This document shows, in pieces, positions 1 to 7,141 of a stretch of DNA of 63,056 nucleotides. A program made the translations under genes and the position numbers. Every line of letters starts with the position of its first letter. Positions within the stretch are counted from its first letter, which is position 1. The stretch is taken from the NCBI GenBank assembly GCA_030729385.1, contig JANQXM010000052.1, forward strand, positions 1-63,056. Reading direction: 5' to 3'. Below the pieces are notes generated by a model. That model saw only the letters and a list, made by a program, of their open reading frames with translations, was not told the DNA's origin and did no database searches. Source of the DNA: Opitutales bacterium (lineage in GTDB: Bacteria > Verrucomicrobiota > Verrucomicrobiia > Opitutales > Coraliomargaritaceae).

Positions 1-45
1 TTGCCAAGGTAGATGTCGAGAGTTCGAACCTCTTCACTCACTCCA
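1..45 (+). tRNA. tRNA-Gly(GCC), 3' part only (gene cut by window start)
   Basis: The first base is inside the anticodon loop: TTGCCAA (1-7) with anticodon GCC at 3-5. Then come GGTAG (3' side of the anticodon stem), a short variable region, a T-arm GAGAG-TTCGAAC-CTCTT (18-34), the acceptor 3' strand CACTCAC, discriminator T and an encoded CCA (43-45). U73 and anticodon GCC fit glycine. The 5' half lies outside the window. This is probably the functional gene, rebuilt at its 3' end when the island inserted. Confidence 0.85.
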
Positions 46-55
46 TTTTCTTAAA
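1..55 (+). repeat. Left island attachment repeat (attL-like)
   Basis: These 55 bases, from the tRNA-Gly anticodon loop through CCA and on to TTTTCTTAAA, are identical to 20395-20449. A duplicated tRNA 3' end bordering foreign-looking DNA is the classic product of site-specific integration. The repeat may extend further left, beyond the window. Confidence 0.85.
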
Positions 56-90
56 CCCCTAAGTCATTGAGACTTAGGGGTTTTCTTTTT
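56..90 (+). terminator. Rho-independent terminator of tRNA-Gly (island-supplied copy)
   Basis: A perfect 10-bp stem CCCCTAAGTC / GACTTAGGGG with loop ATTGA (56-80) is followed by TTTTCTTTTT. It begins at the base where the two attachment repeats diverge, so it is probably island DNA that replaced the original tRNA terminator, which is now at 20450-20479. Confidence 0.85.
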
Positions 91-130
91 GCCGGATAGC
101 GCCGAGATGGCGGTTTTCTACCTGCGTCAT

Positions 131-146
131 AATCCTGTGCCCTTCA
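131..146 (+). repeat. 16-bp direct repeat, left copy, flanking the transposase
   Basis: AATCCTGTGCCCTTCA occurs here and again at 1437-1452, bracketing the transposase gene. It could mark the limits of the inserted DNA or a recombination scar. It is long for a target-site duplication. Confidence 0.5.
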
Positions 147-200
147 AACTTTGGATCTGTTCTACTTGCCAATGACTTACGAAAATGAGAAAAAAGCGTC

Positions 201-1301
201 TTGAAGACGCAATTGACAATATTTTTGGCCGGATTGGCAGGTTGGATGAACCGCAAACAGCAGGATGTGATCGATTACCTGCATGCGGAGAACGAGATAC
301 TCAAAGAACAATTTGAGAAGAAAGGCGGCAAGCTGGATCTGAGCAACACCCAAAGGCGCAAGCTGGCGAAAAAGGGCAAGAAGCTCGGTCGAAAAGGGCT
401 GGTGGAATACGCGAGTATCGTTACGCCCGACACGATATTGCGCTGGCACCGCAATCTGGTGGCGCTCAAATACACGGCCAAGCGCAAGATAAAGACTGAT
501 CGGCAACAGAAAATGGAGGTCGTGAAGGAACTCTGTTTGAAGTTTGCCGATGAGAACCCGAGTTGGGGGTATGGTCGCATCCAAGGGGCACTTGCCAACC
601 TCGGTTACGAAGTCTGCGATACCACGGTCGGCAACATTCTCAGGGCCGCAGGCATTCCGCCCTCCGAGGAGCGGATGAAGAAAAGCACGTGGAAGCAATT
701 CGTGCGATCACACATGGCGACCATGTGCGTCGCCGATTTTCTGACCACGGAGGTATGGACACTTCACGGCTTGGTTCGCAATCACACACTATTCGTAATG
801 AACTTGGCTAAACGGCAAGTGCAGATTGCTCAGATCAGCTGCCAGATGAATGGCCAGGTGATGGCGCAAGTCGCCCGGAATCTGACCGATGCCGAGGATG
901 GTTTTCTCGATGGCATGAAATACTTCGTGTGCGACAACGACACCTTGTTTACGAATGAATTCTGCGAGACGCTGGAAGTGTCAGGTGTGAAAGTCATCAA
1001 GACCCGCGTGGCGACTCCTGAGCAGAACGGCTACGCCGAACGTTTCGTCAAAAGCCTGAAAGAGGAGTGTCTCGACCGGATGATATTCTTCGGCGAGCGC
1101 TCGCTGAGGAAGGCCGTAAATGAGTATATGGAGCACTATCACCACGAGCGGAACCATCAAGGCTTGGATAATCTGATTCCATTCCCGTATGCAGGGAAAA
1201 TAAAGGGCAGGAGCGGTTCGGTCGTGAAATTTGAACGGCTCGGAGGGCTGTTAAACTACTATCATCGAGAAAACGGAGAGGAGGAACGACTGGTCGGATA
1301 G
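201..1301 (+). CDS. DDE (rve integrase-core) transposase
   Basis: This 366-residue protein resembles single-ORF transposases of the IS3/IS481-like rve superfamily. An N-terminal basic helical region is followed by a helix-turn-helix-like segment (PSWGYGRIQGAL) and then the catalytic core. Acidic residues sit in VADF, in FVCDND, and in NGYAERFVKSLKEE, with a C-terminal HHERNHQGLDN segment typical of these enzymes. The start is uncertain: TTG at 201 is the first possible codon after an in-frame stop at 186, and ATG at 246 is an alternative. A heavily decayed relative of its first third lies at 19707-20170. The exact IS family is not settled because no terminal inverted repeats were found. Confidence 0.75.
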   Translation: MKTQLTIFLAGLAGWMNRKQQDVIDYLHAENEILKEQFEKKGGKLDLSNTQRRKLAKKGKKLGRKGLVEYASIVTPDTILRWHRNLVALKYTAKRKIKTDRQQKMEVVKELCLKFADENPSWGYGRIQGALANLGYEVCDTTVGNILRAAGIPPSEERMKKSTWKQFVRSHMATMCVADFLTTEVWTLHGLVRNHTLFVMNLAKRQVQIAQISCQMNGQVMAQVARNLTDAEDGFLDGMKYFVCDNDTLFTNEFCETLEVSGVKVIKTRVATPEQNGYAERFVKSLKEECLDRMIFFGERSLRKAVNEYMEHYHHERNHQGLDNLIPFPYAGKIKGRSGSVVKFERLGGLLNYYHRENGEEERLVG

Positions 1302-1616
1302 CAAAACCCCAAGAAAGCGTGATCGAAATGATCGAAATAATGCAAGGAAATCGACCCAAATTAGAGGTGCCTGAGGCGGGTCGGAAGCGTGATTCCGATC
1401 AATTTTATCGAAATAAAAATCGACGTAATAGCCGAAAATCCTGTGCCCTTCAGGCTAGCGACACCAATATTGCGCGCCTAGTGGGATTCTTCCACATGCT
1501 CAGCTACTTATACAATAAATATCTTTATGGCAGATGCTCTCCTAGAATCAATTCTGCACAAACGGGGCATGTGCAATGGCTTACTTTTAGGTCAAACTGC
1601 TGTTTAAAATAGTCCT
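1302..1616. other. Gap without a convincing gene
   Basis: There is a 97-codon open frame on the plus strand at 1319-1612, but it has no recognisable motif and a composition unlike a protein. The only structure seen is the right copy of the AATCCTGTGCCCTTCA direct repeat (1437-1452) and A/T-rich GATCGAAAT-type runs just after the transposase. Confidence 0.5.
1437..1452 (+). repeat. 16-bp direct repeat, right copy, flanking the transposase
   Basis: This is an exact second copy of AATCCTGTGCCCTTCA (left copy at 131-146). Confidence 0.5.
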
Positions 1617-2154
1617 CTAGGGTGTTCCATTCCAAGGCCGAAGACTCAAAGTTCCCGCAGTTTGCGCATTTTTTGATAGTGTAGGGGCCTGTTCAGAATC
1701 AACACGGCTAGCAGGTGATTCTACATAAATACCTATTAGTTTACTTGCTTCACCGTTGTGATCCCATTCCACTGCTTTGCCATGTAGGCGGCGGAGTTTA
1801 TTTGCCTTGAGGTAGGAAAACTCAAAAAATGCCATTGGAGCCAACACCATATTTGAGAGCTGATTGCGCAGCCTAATTCTGTCGCTAGAGGAGAGATGGT
1901 CTTTGAATGTCTGTAATGCGTCCGGCAGCTATTGCGGCCTGTCCATGAGCTTGTTCTGCACTATCAATGTAGCGAATGGTCTCGTCTGGTTGGATAATCT
2001 CCCAGAACCCGGATGCAGCCGATGCCAAATGGTGGATCATGTGACTTTTCCCACTTAGTGTGGCTTTGAACAATGCCTGAAGGTTACTTACTAGCGTCTG
2101 GAGTGATTCGACTTCCGACTTCAGTCGTTCGATTTCTGTTTGGTTATGCTCCAT
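1617..2154 (-). pseudogene. Coiled-coil protein of the signalling operon, apparently frameshifted
   Basis: The frame starting at 2154 (MEHNQTEIERL) overlaps the end of the receiver gene and encodes heptad-like residues (about 10-35), then a stretch with an FWEIIQPDETIRYID segment. It stops near 1885. A second frame, open from just after 1930 down to 1617, continues with protein-like sequence (ALQTFKDHLSSSDRIRLRNQ, then MAFFEFSYLKANKLRRL). Joined, they make about 175 residues, so a one-base frameshift (or sequencing error) near 1925-1935 is the simplest reading. No family is recognised. Its position suggests it is co-transcribed with the kinase and receiver genes. Confidence 0.5.
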
Positions 2155-2602
2155 TGCCAATTCTCTCATTTTTAAAGTGTCTTTGAATCAGTGCATGCAC
2201 ATACGGGCTGTAGTAAGGTTTGCCCTCTAGCACGGCATCGACTCCTTCGATGATCGTTTTCATACTGGACGACTTATCAACGAATCCTAGGCAGCCGCTT
2301 GAAGTTACTTTTTCGAGTGCCACGATCGTAGCAAAGGCCGTTAAAACCATTACTGGATAATCGACGCTGATTTCGTATAGCTCCTCTAGTACGCCGAAGC
2401 CATCTTTTACAGGCATTTTGAGGTCCGTTATTACTATGTCGGGGGAAGTGTGTCGACATGTTAACGCTACATTTGCACCATCTGTCTCTTCAAAAATAGT
2501 ACAATTTGGGTAGGACGCTGCTAGTGCTATCCTAAGAGCATTTCTGTATAAAGGCACGTCATCGACAATTACGATGGTGATTGGACTATTTTTTTCATTC
2601 AT
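2144..2602 (-). CDS. Stand-alone receiver (REC) response regulator
   Basis: This 152-residue CheY-like receiver has no output domain. The acidic pocket is at Asp14-Asp15 (VDD), the phospho-acceptor at Asp60 in VITDLKMP, the switch Thr at 88 (LTA) and the conserved Lys at 110 (VDK). It overlaps the end of the upstream histidine kinase gene by 8 bases, so the two are translationally coupled and almost certainly form a cognate pair. With no DNA-binding domain, its output must be a protein partner; the FHA protein and coiled-coil protein of the same operon are candidates by position only. Confidence 0.88.
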   Translation of the reverse strand: MNEKNSPITIVIVDDVPLYRNALRIALAASYPNCTIFEETDGANVALTCRHTSPDIVITDLKMPVKDGFGVLEELYEISVDYPVMVLTAFATIVALEKVTSSGCLGFVDKSSSMKTIIEGVDAVLEGKPYYSPYVHALIQRHFKNERIGNGA

Positions 2603-3731
2603 TATAAGAGTGGATGAGTGGAAGTGTAATGGTTATTGTTGTCCCGCAATTGAGTTCGCTTTCAATATTCATTGTGCCCTTGAGCGTCGCAAGGCATTGT
2701 TTGACTAAGGCTAAGCCTAGCCCACTTCCATTTGCATACTTTGAATTGCTAGCGCGATACATAAATTCGTAGATCCTCTTTTGTTCATCTTTTGGGATAC
2801 CAATCCCCGGGTCGGTTACTACTATCGTGGTGAATTGTGCACACTTTGTGATTTTAATATATACCAAGGATGCTGGCGGCGAATATTTAGCCGCATTACT
2901 AAGTAAATTTTGAATAATGTGCTTCAATAGAGTTTCGTCCGTATGGATGATTGTCTCTTTTTCGTCACCTATAATTTTGAAAACGGTGTTTTTTCCATAT
3001 CGCTTTGCTGTTAAACTAGCAATGCGTTCGATAAATTTACAGATTGTTACTGGTGATGTACTAATCTTCTGGCGCGATGCCTCTTGGGTGTTTTGAAACA
3101 CGTAGAATGCGTCGAGCAAATCGCGGAATTCTCCTACAAATTGGGAGATTTGAAAGACATGCCTCATGATGTCATCTCGTTCTAGTCTTTCGTGGTATTC
3201 TGCAAGATAATCTGCAATTAGGCCTATGCCGCCGAGTGGGGCTCTCAGCTCATGGCTGGTAAAGAGCAGTAGGCGTTCCTCCATCTCCTCTAGATTCTCT
3301 TTAAGCTTAAGATTAAAAAGTGATTGTTTTTCAATTTCCTTCACTCGTGTGATATCTCGACAAAAACAGGCCATGTTCCCATCGGGTAGAGCCTTGAGCC
3401 AGATATCTTCGTCGAACATAGAGCCGTCTATTTTGCGCGCTTTACACTCTCCTCTCCAGTAGCCTGCCTTAGAGAATTGAGGCATTACGAAGGACTCGAA
3501 CCACTGGACCCCATCCTTGTCGTATAGTTGGTGCCAAGTCCCGCCAAGTAGTTGGTTTTGGTGGGTGTAACCGAAGATCTCTAAATGTCTATGGTTTAGA
3601 TACAGAAAGCGCCCCTCTTTATCGAGTAGTGCAATACCGTCATCAGCAGTATCAAAGACATCTAATAATGCTTGTTGGAGAAGGTCGTCATGCACTGATG
3701 ACGTGATGATTGGTTCACATTTTTGATTCAT
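2595..3731 (-). CDS. PAS-domain sensor histidine kinase
   Basis: This 378-residue soluble kinase has no predicted membrane segment. A PAS fold spans about 22-130 (DTADDGIALLDKEGRFLYLN, then FCRDITRVKEIEKQ as the PAC tail). It is followed by the dimerisation/phospho-acceptor helix with His160 (TSHELRAPL) and a HATPase_c domain with an N-box around Asn275/Asn279, DPGIGIP at 308-314 and GSGLGL at 335-340. All catalytic motifs are intact. A cytosolic PAS sensor implies an internal signal such as redox state or a bound ligand; whether heme is bound cannot be read from sequence. It is the third gene of the minus-strand operon 4827-1617. Confidence 0.9.
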   Translation of the reverse strand: MNQKCEPIITSSVHDDLLQQALLDVFDTADDGIALLDKEGRFLYLNHRHLEIFGYTHQNQLLGGTWHQLYDKDGVQWFESFVMPQFSKAGYWRGECKARKIDGSMFDEDIWLKALPDGNMACFCRDITRVKEIEKQSLFNLKLKENLEEMEERLLLFTSHELRAPLGGIGLIADYLAEYHERLERDDIMRHVFQISQFVGEFRDLLDAFYVFQNTQEASRQKISTSPVTICKFIERIASLTAKRYGKNTVFKIIGDEKETIIHTDETLLKHIIQNLLSNAAKYSPPASLVYIKITKCAQFTTIVVTDPGIGIPKDEQKRIYEFMYRASNSKYANGSGLGLALVKQCLATLKGTMNIESELNCGTTITITLPLIHSYNE

Positions 3732-3855
3732 AACTTCTGCATCGCAGTCTAAGAGCGCAGCTTACAGGCTGGGGCACAAAATTTGAGTTTGAGCCGACAT
3801 TATTGCCCTTTTGTTGTTTAATAAGTGTGTGTGTCGAAAAAAAAGGGGGGGGCGA

Positions 3856-4256
3856 CTATCCTACGTGGATGGTAAAGCTGACGTCACTGTCTGCGAGCCC
3901 CAGCGTGATAGTGTGTGTGCCAGCCTTCAGTAGCGTAGTCCGTGGCCTACTTTTACTAGCTCCTAGCCGAACTCCGTTAACGAATGTGCCTAGCGTGCTA
4001 CCGAGGTCTGTTACTATCGCGTGGTCTTCCAGGGTTGTGATCATGCAGTGTTTTCTAGATATTGTAAATAGGGGTTCTTGGGGTATCTTTATAAATGTAA
4101 AACTCTTCGCAGTTCGGATTCCAGGAAGTTGCCGACCAAAAAAATGGGCTGGCGTACTTTGTAGTACAAACGAGGTGGCAGTAATTCCTTCATCTTAGCT
4201 GATTCGGGCTCGACGCATATGACTCCTAGTTCTGGAGCATTCTGTTGTTTGTTCAT
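3856..4256 (-). pseudogene. FHA-domain protein, frameshifted near its N terminus
   Basis: The C-terminal two thirds, in one frame, is a clear forkhead-associated domain: TISRKHCMITTLEDH followed by VTDLGSTLGTFVNGVRL, matching the SRxH, DxxSxxGTFVNG phosphothreonine-binding signature. That frame has no good start; it opens after a TAA. The likely start, ATG at 4256 (MNKQQNAPELGV), is in a frame that runs out of register around ESAK, about 20 codons in. A single-base slip there would restore one protein of about 133 residues. FHA domains bind phosphothreonine, but no Ser/Thr kinase is seen in the window. It may be a pseudogene or a sequencing error. Confidence 0.65.
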
Positions 4257-4281
4257 AAGTTACGTTTGTTTTGAGTCAAAA

Positions 4282-4827
4282 TTAATCATGCCAGCTCATT
4301 TTTAGCCGTGAGCGCTTTGAAAATCGAAATGCCAACGCTCCGAGGTAGATAGACAGAGCGGCAACGAGCACAACCGCTAGCAAACCTATGGCGACGATTC
4401 TAAGTGCTCCAATTTTAAGGAATGGGGGTGGGGAGTAGTAGGGCAATGGTAGGTTCTTGAACATCTGCGGAGAGATAGTACTCAGTTGATCTTGAGGAGC
4501 TTCCAGCCTCACCGCTGCGATGTTTAGAATGTAATAGTTCACTGCGCTTTGAGTGGGTAACAAGTTAAACCCTGTGGTATTTGCTGCCGTCGCTTCTCGG
4601 GTCAGTCGCTGCCAAGGGTAAGCAGTTAGTAGGTTTGAGCCGTCATAACCTAGGTAGTGTTCAGATGGAAATTGATAGGTTGCATTTTTGATAAAATAGA
4701 AAAAAATATTTACTGTAGTTTCAACGCTTTGTGTGTTGTGGTGTTCGCTGATGCTTTGTGCTGGCTGAGTCAGCCCTGCCAAATCAGCCGATTCGTCAAG
4801 TTGCAAAAGAGCCCCGCACAACTGCAT
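4282..4827 (-). CDS. Unrecognised single-pass membrane protein, first gene of the signalling operon
   Basis: This 181-residue protein has no family I recognise. The first roughly 135 residues are polar and rich in Thr/Asn/Pro and would be extracytoplasmic if the C-terminal hydrophobic helix (about 142-168, RIVAIGLLAVVLVAALSIYL) is a membrane anchor, leaving a short basic cytoplasmic tail (RFSKRSRLKMSWHD). There is no signal peptide, so the N terminus may be missing. An in-frame TAA lies shortly upstream of ATG 4827, so a longer intact form is not encoded. It precedes the FHA, kinase and receiver genes in the same direction and could be a sensor input. Confidence 0.5.
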   Translation of the reverse strand: MQLCGALLQLDESADLAGLTQPAQSISEHHNTQSVETTVNIFFYFIKNATYQFPSEHYLGYDGSNLLTAYPWQRLTREATAANTTGFNLLPTQSAVNYYILNIAAVRLEAPQDQLSTISPQMFKNLPLPYYSPPPFLKIGALRIVAIGLLAVVLVAALSIYLGALAFRFSKRSRLKMSWHD

Positions 4828-5051
4828 CAGAGTGGTGAGGTAAATGGTGATTTATTTTAATGCTAGTGGCGTCTGTTTCCCAAGATGTTTCATAGTGCAA
4901 TAATCGGCATTAACATTTTATTTACGGCAAATTGCGGTTTACAAATACTCAAAGTAGTGAATATCTAGGTAACGTTGGTGCAGGCTTTTAGAGGTCAGAT
5001 CGGGTGATATAGCTTGTTATCTCTGTTAACTGTACCGCCCGTTTCCAAGAT

Positions 5052-5720
5052 ATGATGACAGAATTGCCACAGCTAGATCCTCAGAAAATTACCCGAGTTG
5101 TTTTGGTCGAGGACGACTCGGCTTTCAGCGATGTGCTCACTGGTGCCATTCAGGCGCAGCCCGATTTTGAGGTGATTGCTTGTTTTGAAAGTGTTAACAG
5201 CGCGCTTGCCTGTAAAACCATCTGGGCGCGGGCTGATCTAGTCTTATTGGACTACCATATGCCTGGGTTATCTGGTGTTCATTTGGTGGGCCTTTTAAAA
5301 GAGACCTATCCGGGGCTGCTTTTAGTTATGATGACCTCTGAAACGGGCCGTGATGTCATTTTAGATGCGATTAAGAGGGGCGCCTCTGGTTACATCACTA
5401 AAGATGCTCCACTCGCCTCGCTAATGCAGCAGTTAAGATTCATTCGTGAGGGGGGGGCAGCGGTTAGTCCGAAAGCGGCGAGGTTCTTGCTTGAGGCGGT
5501 TGGATCGACGAATTCAGAGATTAGCGGAGTTGAACTGTCACACCGAGAGTTACAGATTTTGAACCTCATCAATGAGGGCCATGTCTACAAGGAAGTTTCT
5601 GATATGCTATCCATTAGCCACCACACCGTTCACTCGCACCTCAAGAGGATTTATAAGCGTTTAAATGTGAAACGGCGTGAGGATGCCTTGCGGCGGGCTA
5701 GGGCGCTGGGCTTACTCTAA
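5052..5720 (+). CDS. NarL/LuxR-family response regulator
   Basis: This 222-residue two-domain transcription factor has a receiver domain (about 14-135) with acidic residues at VEDD (20-22), phospho-acceptor Asp67 in VLLDYHMP and conserved Lys117 (ITKD). A GerE/LuxR helix-turn-helix follows (about 158-222), with SHRELQILNLINEGHVYKEV and SHHTVHSHLKRIYKRLNV. All key positions are present. It runs divergently from the FHA/kinase operon and convergently with the nitric oxide synthase gene. It could be the DNA-binding partner of the orphan PAS kinase, but that is inference from proximity. Start ATG 5052 or ATG 5055. Confidence 0.9.
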   Translation: MMTELPQLDPQKITRVVLVEDDSAFSDVLTGAIQAQPDFEVIACFESVNSALACKTIWARADLVLLDYHMPGLSGVHLVGLLKETYPGLLLVMMTSETGRDVILDAIKRGASGYITKDAPLASLMQQLRFIREGGAAVSPKAARFLLEAVGSTNSEISGVELSHRELQILNLINEGHVYKEVSDMLSISHHTVHSHLKRIYKRLNVKRREDALRRARALGLL

Positions 5721-5780
5721 GCAGTTCGCTTCGATGGCCTCGATGGCTTCAAGTTCGATGCTTCACTTGTGGTGCATATA

Positions 5781-6944
5781 CTATTTTAAAAGGCTATTGC
5801 CTGTCGATTTTGCTAATATGGCTTGGCCATTTGCAGTCTTCCAAGCTGGTTTTTGGTAGAAAAAGTTTGGCAGCTCCAGCTGCGGCTTCAAATTTTGATG
5901 GAAGACGCTGTTTGCAGAGCCTGACATCGGCGGCACTAGCCAGGTCCAGTCCCCATAAACACTCCGCCCGCGTTTTTGCTCAGATTTGCAAAACTGCGTG
6001 AAGCGTTCGCTTGCTTCGTGATGGTTCTCGATTCGTACTCCTGCAGCCTCGAAAGAGTGGAGCACCGCCTCCTGGAGCGCTAACATGGCGTGATCTTTCC
6101 ACAGCGGGTTAGTCCTCTGGTTAGTGTCGACTCCTATGCAATGTGCAATGCGCGGTAGTTGGTTATAGCGGCTTCGGTCGGCCAAGTTACGCGCACCAAT
6201 CTCGGTAGCCATGTAATGCCCACTGAAGGGAGCTGCGGTATGCAACGCATCAGGAGTTGCATACAGCATGTCGGCTACGACGGGGAGCGCATACCATTTA
6301 AGGCCAAGTTGGTCTATCTTTGTGTGTTTTGGATGCTGGATTGATACCTCCAGCGCATCCTTAGTCGTGATAGGGTGTAGGCTTAGTCGGCCCTTTGCTT
6401 GAATAATCAAGGGTAGTAGGTCGAATGCGCTACGTTCCTGCGGCGGGTTCCACCCAAGCGCCAGCGCTAACTCAGTGAGCTTTCGGTTCATTGGGTCGCC
6501 AATTAGGGTATTGTCGCGCGCCCGGTGGCAGGCGTAGCGTAGTAGCTGATGGTTCCAAATGCGGATTTCGCTGCTCGGATCCTCCCACTGACTAAAGACT
6601 GTCATCATGGATCGTATGTTGCCGCAGTTAGTGGCGTCTCGAAGATGCTTTCGAAGGGCGTCGAAAATATCATCGGGATCTTCGAGCTCACGAGCATCGA
6701 TTACGTTTAGGCTCTGCCAGCGGGGGCGAGCGATACAGCGTATCGAATTGCGCCACGCCAAGCGAGCATCGCTCGTCAGGTCTTGCCGGCCTTGACTCCG
6801 TTTCTCTTGGTCGCGTGAGTGGTGTGCAATGCACTGGCTTAGCGCCTCAGCCTCCCAGTGGGTATTGACGGATACTGGATGTTCGCTTTGAGAATTTTCA
6901 TGCGCAGCGAAGGGGCATTTTGTTAGCGCTTGCGGTGTGTTCAT
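5781..6944 (-). CDS. nos: Bacterial nitric oxide synthase, oxygenase domain
   Basis: This 387-residue protein matches the NOS oxygenase fold along its length: AWRNSIRC with heme-ligand Cys70 (60s to 70), the heme-stacking Trp76 in RPRW, NVIDARELEDP, ATNCGNIR, IRIWNHQLLRYA, LGWNPP, FDLLPLI, LKWYALPVVADM, APFSGHYMATEIGARN with substrate-binding Glu248, LWKDHAMLALQEAVLHSF, DHH-like ENHHEAS, and GDWTWLVPPMSG, then FHQ near the C terminus. Established family chemistry is oxidation of L-arginine to citrulline and NO. As in Bacillus, no reductase domain is fused, so electrons must come from a separate flavoprotein, which is not encoded nearby. The first 55 residues, including KCPF at 9-12, are an extra N-terminal segment. 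It stands alone, convergent to the NarL regulator, on the island. Confidence 0.93.
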   Translation of the reverse strand: MNTPQALTKCPFAAHENSQSEHPVSVNTHWEAEALSQCIAHHSRDQEKRSQGRQDLTSDARLAWRNSIRCIARPRWQSLNVIDARELEDPDDIFDALRKHLRDATNCGNIRSMMTVFSQWEDPSSEIRIWNHQLLRYACHRARDNTLIGDPMNRKLTELALALGWNPPQERSAFDLLPLIIQAKGRLSLHPITTKDALEVSIQHPKHTKIDQLGLKWYALPVVADMLYATPDALHTAAPFSGHYMATEIGARNLADRSRYNQLPRIAHCIGVDTNQRTNPLWKDHAMLALQEAVLHSFEAAGVRIENHHEASERFTQFCKSEQKRGRSVYGDWTWLVPPMSGSANSVFHQNLKPQLELPNFFYQKPAWKTANGQAILAKSTGNSLLK

Positions 6945-7141
6945 CTAGGGTGATTTCGGTGTTTTTATCTGTTGCTAGAATGATCCCATAGGGAGGGCTT
7001 GCTTGAATCAAAGGTATTATAACAAGAAGATGCATTACCCAAGTTTCAACCATTTTCATGGCTTGGCTTAGGTGTCCTGGGTCTTCGCTTTCGCCCCGCA
7101 TGAAAATTAACACCGCAACATTAAAAAATATAAAAGTTTTC

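Noticed and set aside
201-1301. Phage-type tyrosine integrase that inserted the island
   Set aside because: The catalytic pattern is DDE with HHERNHQGLDN, not the R-H-R-Y set of tyrosine recombinases.
1319-1612. 97-codon plus-strand frame after the transposase
   Set aside because: Composition is basic and patternless, no start signal is visible, and it lies in repeat-bearing A/T-rich DNA.
6898-7113. 71-codon minus-strand frame overlapping the start of the nitric oxide synthase gene
   Set aside because: It overlaps in another frame, has no family resemblance, and its hydrophobic stretch is short. A leader peptide cannot be excluded but has no support.
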